Below, one piece after another: positions 11,503 through 23,664 of a DNA stretch of 64,000 nucleotides. The position numbers and the translations under genes were made by a program. Below the pieces are notes generated by a model. The model searched no databases, was not told where the DNA came from, and was given only the letters and a program-made list of their open reading frames with translations. Source of the DNA: Leptodactylus fallax (taxonomy: Eukaryota > Chordata > Amphibia > Anura > Leptodactylidae); assembly GCA_947044405.1 (NCBI GenBank), contig CAMRHE010000063.1:4762501-4826500 (forward strand), in the 5' to 3' direction. Every line of letters begins with the position of its first letter. Position 1 is the first letter of the stretch.

Positions 11503-12687
11503 ATTCTAGTTACTTCTTTTTTCTAGCTTCTTTCTTAAAAACTTCCCTGGGGGAACCATATTGGAGCAACACACTTCCGTTTTGTATTCCTTGTTCATAC
11601 AGTACAATGCAACAGGGTGGGTGTGCTTTACGGCATCTGAATTAATGGGAATTAATGGACGAAAAAGTCTAATAATATCCTTACGAGTCATCATTCCTTT
11701 TGTTCAACTTTTTATTTGAGTTTTTGTTAGACCAGAGACGTCATTGACTTAGCTCTGATTTCCTATTGGTTTGCTGTTGTATTTTAGAATAAAAGAAACC
11801 CTCTAAAAAAAAATTTTGGCTGTTGCAGGTTCCGCGGGGGCGGAGCATATGGTGTGTTTGAAGTGTTTCTTATCCAATCCTAGGCTCTGATTTATAACAT
11901 AACTTCATGAGCATGTATACGGGCAAAACTATCCTACAGCTGTGTGAGCGGGGAAGTGTTTGACTCACAAGCTCACTCTATGAGACTGCATGTTATGCTA
12001 CAATATATCAAATCCTATTTGCCTTTATATCACAAGCAGGTGGGGCAGCACTGGACAGCTGACAGGTCCACTCTTAGTAATATAGTAGGTTGTATTTAAA
12101 TACAAGCATGCTATAAAATAAATCTAGTCGTCTTATATTATGACATATGGACACCTATAGGACATATACTACTTGGAAAATATTACATTTCTAATCCTTG
12201 TCTCATAGGACAGCGATTTATTTTCGGAATGTCAGCTTTTTCCGCTGCTCTGTGTTCAGTTTGTGGCTTATTTATCCCACAAAATGCTTACTGTTAGCTT
12301 TAGACCATTGTGAAATTCTACAACAGCAGAGGAGCCGAGGAAAATGTTGCCATAATGTTGACCCCTGGAGTCAGGGGAACAGTTTCTACCGATAGGTTTT
12401 CTGTTCCATATAATCCTGCTTTTCTGAGCTACCCCTGACATTTCACTTTCTGCATTTATGCCGTTTTTCAGGTTCTGTTTTCCCCAGAAGGATTTATTAT
12501 TAGTGTGATGCAGTAAGTGTTCATGACACCGTACCTCTGCTGGAAACTAATGGCAAAATGGAACAATACAAAATATATTTATGTGGTGGCTTTTGTGTTT
12601 TAGTGGCAAAAACATTCCACCTAAAATATATATCGAGATGTAATCAGCATCCATTGTTAATATGTGTAGGGGAAGGTAAGTAACAAC
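11503..12687. other. Unassigned non-coding DNA
   Basis: No supportable gene or complete repeat. Confidence 0.5.
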
Positions 12688-12874
12688 CAGTGTCGGACTG
12701 GCCTACCCGAGTACCAAAGGATCCTCTAGTGGGCCCAGGCTCTAACACTATAAGCGTCCAGCAGAAGGAACCCAAATTTGAAGGGTACTATGGTCTATTT
12801 CTTGGGGATTGTTGGAAGGTGGTCCCCCAAAAACATTTTATCTGGTGGGCCCAAGAAACCTCAGTCCGACACTG
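12688..12874. mobile_element. hAT-like short element, 187 bp, cleanest copy of its family
   Basis: Perfect 13-bp inverted ends CAGTGTCGGACTG / CAGTCCGACACTG. Subterminal GGGCCCAGGC and GGTGGGCCCAAG are near-inverted. The interior 'CCCAAATTTGAAGGGTACTATGGTCTATTTC' phrase is shared with the copies at 26.7 and 34.2 kb. No 8-bp target duplication was found by eye. hAT membership is inferred from the CAGTG ends only. Confidence 0.75.
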
Positions 12875-13028
12875 AGACATCAGGTGTCCTGCAGTCAACA
12901 ATAATGCTTGGATATATTTAGCAGTATGTGTTCAGTTTCCCTACACTGCCTCCACAGGGTGAATGAAACATTACACATTTTTAAACTAAAAACAGTAGGT
13001 CAAGTCCTTCATAGGAGAGATGGTCTTT

Positions 13029-13125
13029 ACTGGGGTTGTCCCATAGTCATCACTTGTTACTTATAAGTTTCTACTGGAGATCCCAGTCCTGGGACCACCA
13101 CAGTTCATGAAAATGCTTGAATAGA
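13029..13125 (+). mobile_element. Truncated TTAA-family MITE fragment
   Basis: TACTGGGGTTGTCCCATAG followed by GGAGATCCCAGTCCTGGGACC resembles the left halves of the T2-like elements here. No right end is present. Confidence 0.35.
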
Positions 13126-13152
13126 GTGGTGGCCTAGTCAAGGTTTATGGGA

Positions 13153-13489
13153 TTAAACGGATTGTCCGGCCCCAAATCGATTTTTCATTCTCATAGGACA
13201 TCGGTATATGATCTATGGGGGTCTGACACCCAGGCCTCACACAGATCAGTTGTTCCTGTAGCATCTGGGCCACAGAACCTACATCAGTAGACTAGAAGAG
13301 GGTGCAGGTGCTCCTATTCAAGTAAAAGGAGTGGCAATGCAGCCGCGGGGGTTCCTACATGCACTCTCCATCCACTGCTGCAGCTTCCGGCGCCAAGACA
13401 CTGCCGGAACAACTGATCACAGACCCCCACAGATCACATACTGATGAACTATCCTGAAATATCGATTTGGGGCCGAACAACTCCTTTAA
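13153..13489. mobile_element. T2-like MITE, 337 bp
   Basis: TTAAACGGATTGTCCGGCCC on the left pairs with GGGGCCGAACAACTCCTTTAA on the right; CAAATCGAT / ATCGATTTG extends the arms. TTAA is present at both borders. ATCTATGGGGGTCTGACACC near 13212 and ACCCCCACAGATCACATA near 13424 are further inverted matches. Confidence 0.75.
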
Positions 13490-14370
13490 TGGCTGATATT
13501 CTGTGAACCTTTGACCAAGAATCTTGTAATCTGTTATAAAAATTTTTTCAATAACAGACAACCCCCTTATATAGCCGAATACAACATTTTTGTCAGAACT
13601 TTAGCACTCAGTGAGATGCATGAGATCTGAGGATTATTATTAAACACACGGTGGTTGGCAAGGCCGCAGCCTGTCCTAAAAATCCCACAGGCCATGCTGA
13701 GGAGGTTGAAACTTTAGTTCAGCAGCGGGAATTGAAATGGACGAGGAAAGCAAGTTAATAAAGTCGGGGCTATTTTAGTGACTACATTAATCATACATGA
13801 GCATGGCTGTGTTATTAGGATATGAAAGCTAATGTGTCTGGTGCTCTTACCTCCATTGTATAACCATTTCTGGTTCTTTGATTTTCTGAGTAGATTACTA
13901 TTAAAAATGAAATTCTAATAACCAGACATTCAGAATTGGTTTTGTGCAGCCAGAGGAAAATTATAATCTGAGGGAAAAGGGATTGTCTCAAATGGTGGAC
14001 TATTCTGTTTCATGTACTCTGAAAGGAGACAAAAAAGGTGTGTAAGGTGTGTAACTGTTGGATCTTTCCAGATACGTCACACAAAAACACTTGCAGGACA
14101 GATATTTTTCAAAAATTTAAATTATATGAAAATAATCCAATTTCAAAAATTACAGAATATATGATGTGATACTCACTTTACCGATCCCCCACCACTCCTG
14201 TTACGATGCTATTGGATTCCCTCTAATCCAGCTGGTATGGAGAACCAGTGAACCTTTAACAAGCACTTGTTGGGCAGGAGTACGGACTTTGTGGTGGTGG
14301 TTGGCGTATATCCCATGACAGCAGAAGCGTGTTGTTCGGTGCCATGACCTTGAGACCTGCACAGTTACTT
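13490..14370. other. Unassigned non-coding DNA
   Basis: Nothing supportable as a gene. Composition is even and no repeat ends are seen. Confidence 0.45.
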
Positions 14371-14668
14371 TATTAGTCCGCTGCTAACCCTCATAGAGAC
14401 CTGCTATTACTAACATCTGCCACAGGAAAGAGGAGACTACATTGAGAAGCAAGGTGTCAAGTGCTTCCTTTCTCCTTGGGAAAAGACAGGCCAGACAGGC
14501 CTCACAACAGAGAGTGCTGGATGCGTTGAACTGCCATATTGCCACTCTCCCACCGCAGGTGACTGCTTGCCGACACCTGTTAATGTGGTCCAACATCCAT
14601 CCAAAGTCTATGTCACTGTCTGAAACAGTCAAGCACAGAGATGGGTCATTTCTAGAGAACCCCTTTAA
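14371..14668 (-). mobile_element. Right-end fragment of a T2-like MITE
   Basis: Ends CTAGAGAACCCCTTTAA at 14668, the complement of TTAAAGGGGTTCTCTAG. The left boundary is uncertain because no matching inverted end is found. The two opposite frames of 79 and 97 codons here are unsupported. Confidence 0.4.
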
Positions 14669-16902
14669 GATGGTCATGTAAATGTCTCAGACTCTGTATC
14701 AAAAGCTCTCATAGTTTCATGTATTAAAGATTTTTTTAATATATACTGATGGTAGACCTGGGGGCAGGTGCGGCAGGAACAGAGCTGTGTTTTTATGACC
14801 TGGTGAGTATATTGGGCATCCACAGTGATGGCTATATCTGTTGCCACGCAGCATCGAACATCCGCTGAAAGGATACAGTATATATTGCAATAGCTGAAGT
14901 GGGCAAAGGCAAAAAGTGGTGCTGCAATGACGAGGTCATATTCATCAGTCACATGACCAGTTGGCTCTGTAGCTTAATGCAGATTTCATATAGAGGAGTG
15001 TATAGAGCTATATCCAAAATTTACTAGTTTGGCCCTCACTTTTATCAACTAAGCTGATGTATGGATTTTCCAAAAGTCACTTTTCTATCTCGATTTTATT
15101 ATCCGCGCACAGCACAGGCAGGAAATATCACTGCATCCTGATGGCTACGATGGTTCGTCATCCATTCCTGATGCTCATCCTGATCATCAATCGTCATGCT
15201 GTGCAGACATCACCCCGGTGCCATCACTCCCAGCATGGCTGCTTCTTGTTAATATTACAATGACGTCAGAAAAAGCGGTCATGATGTTCGACTTTGAAGG
15301 GAGTGCATCGAATTCCGCGCACGGCTTTACATTAGGACGAGCAGTTCAGACATGCCATATTCATTAAGGACCTTCTCCCTTCATTACGATACGTAGGAGC
15401 TGTACGCTATTTTCTGCTCAATAGACCAGTTACTGATATTCAGATTTGGAAGTATACTAGCGAATGGCCAATGTTAGCAAGTGGATTGAAGTGTGTATTA
15501 CTATTATTCTGTATTTCACGCTGCCGAGGCTTCAGTCAAATTAAATACACTTCTGTACATTTCACAAGAGACGCTTATAAAACAGACCAGGAATATTTCT
15601 ATCTCGATGCCCACTTTAGTCACAGAATCACTAGCAATAATGTGAAAGAAAAACTCATCTTATCCTATCTTCATCTTATATCCCATTTCAATTTTTTGTT
15701 TCCGGACTTGAAGCCAAAGCCAATACTTTTTTTTTTTTTTTTGTGACAAATTTTACAGAATCCGAGATATGAGCCCTAACAGAGTAAGTTGTCTTACGAC
15801 GACTGAGTCAGTATTGCCGAAAGAGTATAAAATTAATGCAAAGCACCTCTGTGCGGTTTATGAAAATGGCTCTTGTCTCGAGCTTATGCACTGTGCCAAG
15901 GTCCGTGGACAGTCAAGAAGAAGACCTGAGGCGTTTAATTGGTGGGAAAAGGAGAACTGCCATGAGAAGGTGTAAAATTGACTGAATCTATTGCTAACCG
16001 TGAAGTAAAGAAGCTTAAATTGACCCGTTCGTTTATGGAGATGGAGAAAGTACTTTGTGTGTTAGTTTTGTAGCTGGCGGTGAAAAGATTTGCAAAACAG
16101 ATGGAGGTATTTTTTGTACAATCATCTCTTCGAGATGGAAAACAGGGAATCGAAGAACACGGTCACTTATTCGGATCTTCTCTCCCCTTTATTTACATGG
16201 ATAATGAAATCAAGTCAATAAAATCAAGAAACATGGGAATCTTTTGGCAGAAGTAGGGAATACAGCACCCATAGACTTCTATGGGGCTTTATTGTACCTC
16301 TTGGGACTTGCTTCGTTGGACGCACCATTGGACTTTTTATTAAATGACCTCTCTTAATACAGTGCCCTATGGAGTTGCATATAGAGGCATAAAAAGTTCC
16401 TATTCCACTGTAATAAGGTCCTGCCGGGACCCTGACCACAAGTTTGTCACATCTTTTGTGTAGCATGATGAAATCTCTTTTGCTTAAGCAACATTTTTTA
16501 ACAAAAAATTGCAGATTTCCTTTCTTGAATCCGACAAGAAATCTGAGATTTGCGTTCTTTTTATTAATGAGTTTGGAGCCTCTTGTCTTTGAAACCAATT
16601 ATCCTCCGTACACAGCTGGCAATTTTATTCTCTGTTTACTCTTTAATTAGCAAATACTCTTCATTTGGCGAGCGATGTATTTTTGTGAAAGCCGGGCAAC
16701 AACAATAAATACTGTTTGTGTGCACACAATGCATTAGAATGCTGTTTCGTCAAGGGAACAGATTGTTCTCTGGCACCAAGGATAAGCTTGAAATCCTGCC
16801 ATGTAAGGGGTTAAATGTAGGCTACGGTGTTAGGTTTCGGTCACTGTTTCACTGCGTCAAAATTGAAGGGATTTGAATTATTCGATATCTGAGGATTCTG
16901 TC
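14669..16902. other. Long apparently single-copy non-coding stretch
   Basis: No repeat family ends and no gene. A T16 run lies at 15727-15742. The part around 16640-16760 contains a TTTAATTAGCAAAT homeodomain-like word and a GTTTGTGTGCACACAA near-palindrome, which is suggestive of conserved non-coding DNA but not proof. The 124-codon minus frame at 16224-16598 has no domain. Confidence 0.4.
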
Positions 16903-17226
16903 TTAAAGTGGACCTGTCACCAGATCTGAAAAGCCCAATAACATACATCATCTGATCGGCGCTGTCACCCTGACCATTTTTTGTTTTGTGTATCCAAATC
17001 TGTTCACCCCAAAGATTTGGGCCCTTTTAGTGTTGATGCAAATTAGGGTGCTAGTCAAGTGAGTGGTAGTTTCTCTGGAGGAGGGGTCTGTGTGCTGTAT
17101 GTCATATAGTGCTACCGCCCACTTGTCTAATATACCCTGATTGGTATGAACAATAAAAAGGCTTATATCTTCGGAATGGCTGAACATATTTGGATAAATA
17201 AAATACATTAATTTTCAGGGTGAACG
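16903..17226 (+). mobile_element. TTAA-family fold-back element, GACCTGTCACCAG type, copy 1
   Basis: Starts TTAAAGTGGACCTGTCACC, then TCTGAAAAGCCCAATAAC. Inverted arms pair CCAAATCTGTTCACCCCAAAG with GGAATGGCTGAACATATTTGG. The right end stops in CAGGGTGAAC without a terminal TTAA, so it is truncated. Copies 2 and 3 are at 35655 and 59228. Confidence 0.7.
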
Positions 17227-17455
17227 TCGTAGCGGGAAAAAAAAATCATAAGTGCTGAACTGCTGTTTTTTTCGCTGTTTCGCCTCTGATTTGAATAAAA
17301 AGTGATCTAAGCAATAGACATTCCCCAAAATGGTATAACTAAAAAGTACACCTAGCCCCCCAAAAAACGATGCCCTATGCATCCCCATACAGAGGAACGG
17401 CCACCTGTCTATGCTGCCTTGCAGCTGTTGCAAAACCACAACTCCCATATATTAA
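17227..17455. repeat. Dispersed anuran-type repeat fragment
   Basis: 'GAATAAAAAGTGATCTAAGC', 'CCCCAAAATGGTATAACTAA' and 'GATGCCCTATGCATCCCC' follow each other, and then 'CAGCTGTTGCAAAACCACAA'. I recall this word series as a very common frog repeat, but no family name can be given from the sequence alone. Confidence 0.4.
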
Positions 17456-17460
17456 ATATT

Positions 17461-17555
17461 TTACCACATGTTTTTGCTTCAAAATTTTTTTTCTCCTCTA
17501 AAACCTAGGTGCGTCTTATGGTCCAGTGCGTCTTATAGTCTGAAAAATACAGTAG
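17461..17555 (+). repeat. Dispersed repeat with GTGCGTCTTATAGTC motif
   Basis: GGTGCGTCTTATGGTCCAG followed by TGCGTCTTATAGTCTGAAAA are two imperfect direct copies. The same pair occurs in dispersed repeats of several vertebrate genomes as far as I recall. It is probably the end of a DNA transposon. Confidence 0.4.
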
Positions 17556-17696
17556 TTGTCCTCACTTTCTTTGAGTCTGCAGCATGATCCTGACAAAAAC
17601 TGCCATGTGGAAGTCCTGTAGAGAACACAAGGGTTAATCTTTAGAGCTTTTCCATAGTAGACTGAAGAGGTAGTGCGCAGCAAAGGTGTTGAGGCA

Positions 17697-17875
17697 GGCT
17701 TGACATTCTTTTTGTCCCACTGCACATGGGGAGGAAGGGGGATGTTCCTGCTACTGCCAGTTGTCTTACAGCCTGTCACTGTTTAGGCTTAACATTCTTT
17801 TTGTCCTACTGTAGGCAGGGAAGAGGGGGAGGCTCCTGCTGCAGCCAGCTGTCTTACAGCCGGTCACAGAGCAGT
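17697..17875. repeat. Tandem duplication, 89-bp unit, two copies
   Basis: GGCTTGACATTCTTTTTGTC at 17697 recurs as GGCTTAACATTCTTTTTGTC at 17786. Both copies continue through GGGAGGAAGGGGGATG-like and CAGCTGTCTTACAGCC-like segments. The copies differ by several substitutions and small indels. Confidence 0.75.
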
Positions 17876-18051
17876 GGGGAGAAGATGGGGGACTTGGCTG
17901 ATGATCTGGCACAAAGAGAGAAGGTTTGTTTATCCATTTCTAAGGTTTACTTGTAATAAGATGACCTTAAAATGAGTTATCCATGCAGATATTAGCTGAC
18001 ACAAGCAAGCATTGATTCTATCATTGAAACATATATACAAAATGTACAGAC

Positions 18052-18140
18052 AGAGACGTACTTGAAGCTCCTGGGCACCAATGCAAAATTTATTATGGGG
18101 GTGCTACTTACCATGTGCTATTCAGAATAGTGGAATATCT
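18052..18140 (+). mobile_element. hAT-like element fragment ('GTACTTGAAGCTCCTGGGC' family), copy a
   Basis: GACGTACTTGAAGCTCCTGG, then CACCAATGCAAAATTTATTA and GTGCTATTCAGAATAGTGG, matches the copy at 57811 part by part. The right half with the GCCCCTG end is missing. Confidence 0.5.
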
Positions 18141-18590
18141 CCTCTACACCTCCTGTCACTACACCCTGTCCTCTGAACAGAAGAGAGCTTTGACACTTCC
18201 CGATTAGCTCAAACTTATCTGAGCAGATACAATTTGGGTGTCAGATTTGTCTGCATAGGTGACAAATGTGGAAGGGAACTAGAAAATCAAGCTAATAATT
18301 GAAGAGTTCTTTTTGTTTTGCACTGTGCTCTTTGTCGCCCCCTGGTGAATTGCATGAATGTAGGGGAACGGAAGTGACAAGTTTTCATGGAACGTATCTG
18401 GATGATTTCCACCGATTCAGTTACCGAATGTGGAATATCCATATTATAGTGCCCCACATGGACAAAAATGTGTATAACTGGTTAGAAATATCATGGCTCT
18501 TACTGTGGATAGTCTTGTGGAAAGAACTTTTTATTTATTTACACTATATCTGGATATTGACGAACATGTAATGCATGGCCAAGCCAGGTC
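18141..18590. other. Unassigned non-coding DNA
   Basis: No supportable gene. The 90-codon plus frame at 18299-18571 has no recognisable domain. Confidence 0.4.
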
Positions 18591-18859
18591 CAGTGTTGGA
18601 CAAGGCTTCCTTGGGCCCACCAGAGAAAATGAGTCTAAGGGCCCACCCTCCATCTACACCGATCATGTCATGTCCTTCTATTTGTACATATATGTATCAT
18701 CCTTTTCATCCATAAGATATAATAAGATATTTGTAATAAACCCATAAGAAAAAACGTTATTGCAAGTGATTCTCAAAAGCAGGTCCAAATTATTATTATT
18801 TTTTTTAATGGGCCCACCAGCAGATCCTCTTGTTCCTGGCTGGGCCATTCCAACCCTAG
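18591..18859. mobile_element. hAT-like short element (CAGTGTTGGAC family)
   Basis: CAGTGTTGGACAAGG on the left and CTGGGCCATTCCAACCCTAG on the right are degraded inverted ends. GGGCCCACCAG appears near both ends (18614 and 18831). The middle is AT-rich and unlike the interior of the 12688 copy. Confidence 0.5.
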
Positions 18860-19936
18860 TCAGATCTGTCCAAGCTCTGTAACATCGGCTTATGTTAGGG
18901 TGATATTCACAAGCAGAAGACTCCCTCTATGACATTCATACGCCCATAAGCCATAATTTTTGATGCTTACACTGAAAAAGGAAACTGAAATTTGGCCCAT
19001 TTTATTGCTAATTTTTCTATAATTAAAAAATGATGTTACACGGTACGCGTATTGATTTGCCGTCAATGTTATTTTCTCCGCTTGTTACATGTTGATGGAA
19101 TATGAATCATGAAACAAAAAATTATACAAAAAACACACAAAAAATAATAGCTTCTTAATATCATTACACGAATCGCCTGTTTTATGATCGCTCTTGGAGC
19201 CAACAGGCATCAGGATATAATTTGGGTTTAGAGAGATCTTGGCAAAATGGCAGGAATCCCAGATTACGCTCATGAAGCCGCTTCGCGGACACGGATACGC
19301 TCTTTTCTCACGTTATAATATCTCATGCAGGATTTTAATTCAAAGCTTCTACTAAAATGTAGCATTAGAAGATATAAAAATAGGGAACAGATACGGGCAG
19401 ATTTCTCAGTCCATGACTGCAGTGATCCCCTTAGTTACATATCCCTCAGCCTTACAGAATTGGATTGATTCCTGAAATCTGTATCAGCCGGTAGAACGTA
19501 GCCCTGGAGTATGTGGAGCCCAAGTCTCATGCAGCAGTTCTTTTTATTGACTAGTCAGTACTTTTACTATACGGCCTATATGGACAATATATTTAATAGA
19601 CAATCTCTAACTAGAGCTGGATTTATTTGCAGGGAGGGGTACGGCGGTGTAGTTAATAGGAGAAAGCGTGGTGATCATAAAGGGTTAATGTGGCACATGT
19701 GGGAGAGACTTTTAGGTTTTTTTTTATATAAAGTATAAAGAATCTTCACCACCTATGACGCAGCTTTGTGATTGACAGGCAAATGCATCACGGTAATGGT
19801 TGCTTACTTCCCATTTTGTAGACAGATCCAGCAATCATTTATCAAAGAAATTTGCAAATTACTTCGCTTTACTTGTCTCGTAGTGATATTTATGTCAGGT
19901 TTCAAAGGTAGGTGCGGGATCATGGACGCGAAAGCA
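18860..19936. other. Unassigned non-coding DNA
   Basis: No gene or complete repeat is visible. Mixed AT-rich sequence. Confidence 0.4.
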
Positions 19937-20350
19937 AAAATCACACATCACACACACCAAACATACACCACACACATTACATACACACACACTACGCGCA
20001 CTACAAACACTACAACAAAACACATTGCACACACACACACATTCGCTACACACCACACACATTACCTACAAAAACTACACAAAGACAGCGCACACACACC
20101 ACACATATACTGTATACACATCACACCAAACACACCACTTACATTTCATACACTAACCACACACTACATGCACACACGCCAATGCCACACACATTCACTA
20201 CACACACCACACACATTACATATGAACTCTACACAAACCGCACGCGCACACACGTATACCGCACACACACCACCCTTATATACACATCACACCAAACACA
20301 CCACCCATATTTCATACACAAAACACACACTACATATGCCATACACACAG
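19937..20350. repeat. AC-rich simple-sequence block (cryptic microsatellite)
   Basis: About 410 bp dominated by CACACA, ACCACACAC, ATTACATAC and CACTACA words, with almost no long pure (AC)n run. Larger modules repeat, for example a 'CACACCAAACACACCAC' and 'TTCATACAC' series at about 20124-20155 and again near 20290-20320, and ACACACATTACATA at 19971 and 20211. Two overlapping long frames (193 and 148 codons, Thr/His-rich) exist only because stop codons are rare in AC-rich DNA. Confidence 0.85.
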
Positions 20351-20939
20351 TGAGCTAGCTAATGACTAGATGACATAAAGTGGCCCTCCAATTTGTTTTT
20401 TACACCCTGGAAAAACTTAAATAGGTTACAGATTTATAATTTTATTGTTTCATATGGCTGCTACTGTGGATATAAACATAACTAACAAGTACTTACCTCT
20501 CCCTGGGCCTCAATTTCCAGTGCCGGTAGCTCTGTTGGCTACTTAGGCCACTTAGGCAAACGGGTTGTCAGTGATGATAACTCTCTTCTGGATCCCAAAA
20601 ATGAATGGAGAGGGAACTATATAGTGATGTTTTAAAGCCTCTCCATGGTGTTAAATAAAACAAGTTGGAACACCCAAATGGCTCCTTAAGTGCCTCTGTG
20701 TCCATCTGTACCTTTTCTCAAATTTGGTTAGCAACTCCAATTTTTGGCTAAACAAATTTAACTCAAAACCGATGACAGGCAACAAATCATAGCACAACCC
20801 TTGAAAGGTAGCACATAGACACGTAGAGGACTTATATCTTTTGACAGAATCTTGATTTTTTGAAGAGCTGATCATCTTACAATCCACATATTGAGATATG
20901 TCCAGCTAAGAAAAAAGATAAGGAAGGACACATCTGTAC
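20351..20939. other. Unassigned non-coding DNA
   Basis: A fragment resembling 'TACTTACCTCTCCCTGGGC' near 20490 recalls the fold-back family at 28.1 kb, but no full element is present. Confidence 0.35.
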
Positions 20940-21272
20940 CATAAAGAGGTTGTCCCATAATTAACCACATACTAAGTGATGTGTCTGATGGGTGTCTTTC
21001 CACTGGGACCTAATGATCATTACATCATGGGGTCCCGTGTCCTCTCTGTGAATGGAAGAATGGTCATGCACATACACTGCTGCACAATTCGGTCTCTATG
21101 AGACTGGAAGAAGGGAGTATATCAGATCTGCATCCCATAGACTTTCGGCACAGCTCATGCTCACCTTTCTTCCAATCCCTGTTCTCATGATCAGTGGATG
21201 CCCCAGTGGTTGGACCACCCAAGATCAGACACTCATTACCTATTCTGTGAGTAAGTTAGACAACTCCTTTAA
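20940..21272. mobile_element. T2-like MITE, about 330 bp
   Basis: Left ATAAAGAGGTTGTCCCATAA and right TAGACAACTCCTTTAA are inverted ends. TTAA is intact on the right only. The inner GTGTCTGATGGG / CAAGATCAGACACT words are also inverted. Confidence 0.55.
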
Positions 21273-21389
21273 GGTCTGTCTAATTTGCCAGGGGTGTAAC
21301 ACATAGCCATAGGACCCCATAACAAAATGTGGATACGAACGTCGTTTTATTTTTGATCTTGCAGTGACTTGCATTCATTTTCCTATATT

Positions 21390-21709
21390 TGACATCCGAC
21401 CCAGCACCGATCAGCTGATGTGGCTGCCGAAAGCCATATATAAGGTATATGACTGGAAGCAGCCCTGCTCCTTTTCAAGTGAATATGAGCTTTGCTGTAG
21501 CTCTCCAGAGCCACTGCTACAGAATACGTAGCTCTGTACACTGTATACAGCTTCTGGTCCATACACTATAGCGGTGGTGCCTGGAACTGCAGCCCCGCTC
21601 CCATTTACTTGAAAAGGAGCAGAGCTGCTTCCGGCTGTATACCTACAGCTGATCAGGACAGGGTCTGACTGTGGATAGGTCATCAATATCAAATATTCAG
21701 GTCCTTTAA
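21390..21709 (-). mobile_element. TTAA-family MITE lacking a clear left end
   Basis: Ends ATTCAGGTCCTTTAA at 21709. Interior inverted pairs are present: CCGATCAGCTGATGTGG / TACAGCTGATCAGGAC and CTGCTCCTTTTCAAGTGAAT / TTTACTTGAAAAGGAGCAG. The 93-codon minus frame here is a by-product. Confidence 0.55.
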
Positions 21710-22425
21710 CATTTTTATTTCATATATTAACGCTGTTGTCTCAGTATCCTTGGGATGACTTTCGGGATCTCCGGGGACAATGTACATATATTTGCCGGCC
21801 CATATGTAAGTTTTACTCCTTTTGTTTAGCCCTGTTCATAGTATCTATATCCACTAAGGTAATAAGTGCAAACAAAGTATATGTTTGTAGATGATATCAG
21901 CCCCGGTGGAGCAATGTACAGCGCCTCAGCTTCCATATGTAATCAGGACACGTTCTGAGAGCAATGAAATATATATTAGTACGTCCCGTATAATCGTATT
22001 GACACAGTATAATTGGACTTAAGAATATATTTTTTCTTTATGTTAACTCCTTTAAGCCCAGGGCTTTGTGGACTCTGAGACACTTGGGCTCTGGTGGTCG
22101 TGTCAATATTGGTGCAAATTAGATCAGGTTTCAAATTTCAAGATTCTAACCAGTTGCCATTGATCAATCAGATTCTACCAATCGTTCTGCAAAATATACA
22201 GGTGTAGTAGAGATGAATTTATCATCTTGTGCACAGACAACGTAGTCTCATTTTAATAGAGAATGTGATTCTGGACCAAAAGGTAATGCACTCTATTTCA
22301 AAATGTTACTGTTTTTTTGCCTGATTAACCTCTCTAAAGTTCCTGCCACTAGGTGTCTCCCTTCTTGCTAATTTGTTGCTCGCTCTCTGTTACTAGGGAA
22401 GTTCTGTCTTTAGAAACCAATAGGC
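21710..22425. other. Unassigned non-coding DNA
   Basis: No supportable feature in this AT-rich stretch. Confidence 0.4.
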
Positions 22426-23084
22426 TTAAAGGGAATATATCATTAAAAAAACACTTTTAAGCTAATGGCACTTTGGAATGGCCTTTAAAAACGCCATTCT
22501 TCTCCTACCTTTCATTGTTGTCTTCTCCCACCGTTTCTGTAACAATCCGTTTCTTCAATTATGGAAATGATCCTCACGGAGCACCCGGGGCGTTCCTCCT
22601 TGGTAGCGAGCACCCACCGCATCATTGCTTTTCACCGCCCATTAGTCTGTTGTGGTGACTCCCATCTTGGTCTTCTCTTCTACTTCCTCTGGCGCAGCGC
22701 TGGTTGGCAGCGACTGTGCATGACGGGCCACCATTTTCCGGTGGTCCGTACTGCGCCTCTTGTGAAAGACCACCGGAAAATGGCGGCGGTCCAGCGCTGC
22801 ATCAGAGGAAGTAAAAGAAAGAAGATACAGAGAAGACCAAGATGGAAGTCACCACAACAGACCAATGGGTGGTGACAAGCGATGACGCAGTGGGTGCTCG
22901 CTACCAAGGAAGAACGCCCCGGGTGCTCCATGAGGATCATTTCCATAATTGAAGAAATGGATTGTTACAGAAACGGATGGGAGAAGACAACAATGAAAGG
23001 TAGGAGGAGAATGGCCTTTTTTAAAGGCCATTCCAACGTACCATTAGCTTAAAAGTGGTTTTTTTAATGATCAATTCCCTTTAA
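22426..23084. mobile_element. 659-bp near-palindromic T2-like element
   Basis: TTAA at 22426 and 23081 flanks the unit. It starts TTAAAGGGAATATATCATT and ends in its near complement. Almost every word of the left half recurs inverted in the right half: TGGAATGGCCTTTAAAAA, TCATTGTTGTCTTCTCCCA, AACAATCCGTTTCTTCAATT, GGGGCGTTCCTCCTTGGTAG, TGGTCTTCTCTTCTACTTCC. The centre holds CCATTTTCCGGTGGTC and GACCACCGGAAAATGG about 20 bp apart. Four frames of 60-104 codons, two per strand, encode matching peptides because the arms mirror each other. The closely matching arms suggest a relatively recent element. Confidence 0.9.
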
Positions 23085-23664
23085 GACAGGAACACAGCAA
23101 GTTTAGAGGGGATGGGAAGTGTCTCCTCACAACCTCTACATGTTTCCACACAACTTTCCTGCCTGTACACTGCACAGAGAGTCTGTAACTTCTCAAAGCT
23201 CAAAGAGAGTGAAAAGAGAATCTGTTTACTTCTGTCTACGGCTGACTAACTGCTTGTGTTATTGCTGATAGGATGTTAGTCATAGACAGTAAACAGCTTT
23301 CCTGATTGTGCTCAAATTACTCTTTTTTCTGTGTCAGGAATCTTTTTAGCTGCATCATAACGTGGATTTGGAGTCCACTATCCCTGGATCCTCCTACATT
23401 ATGGTGACTTTCTCAGCTATTTTACAGTTACTCCTGGCAGAATTACATTTAAAGAAACCAGTAATAGTAGTAATAATGGACAGGGGAACAGACTGCTCTG
23501 GATTGCACACTCCCCTTGCCTCAGAGAGAAATGTAAAATGTGCTACAGCCATAATGGGGCTATTAACAGCAGAAAAACTTATCGGACACCATGCATGATG
23601 ACTTATACCACCACAGAACAGACTGCCCAGCAAGACTCACCTTTGAAGAAAACTCAGGTGTCCT
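23085..23664. other. Unassigned non-coding DNA
   Basis: No gene supported. The opposite frames at 23362-23633 overlap each other and have no domain. Confidence 0.4.

Noticed and set aside
19772..20358. Two long overlapping frames (193 and 148 codons), Thr/His-rich
   Set aside because: They lie in AC-rich simple sequence where stop codons are rare in several frames. The peptides are just translations of CACACA and ACCACAC words.
22473..23031. Four frames of 60-104 codons, two on each strand
   Set aside because: They are mirror products of the 659-bp palindrome and lack any domain.
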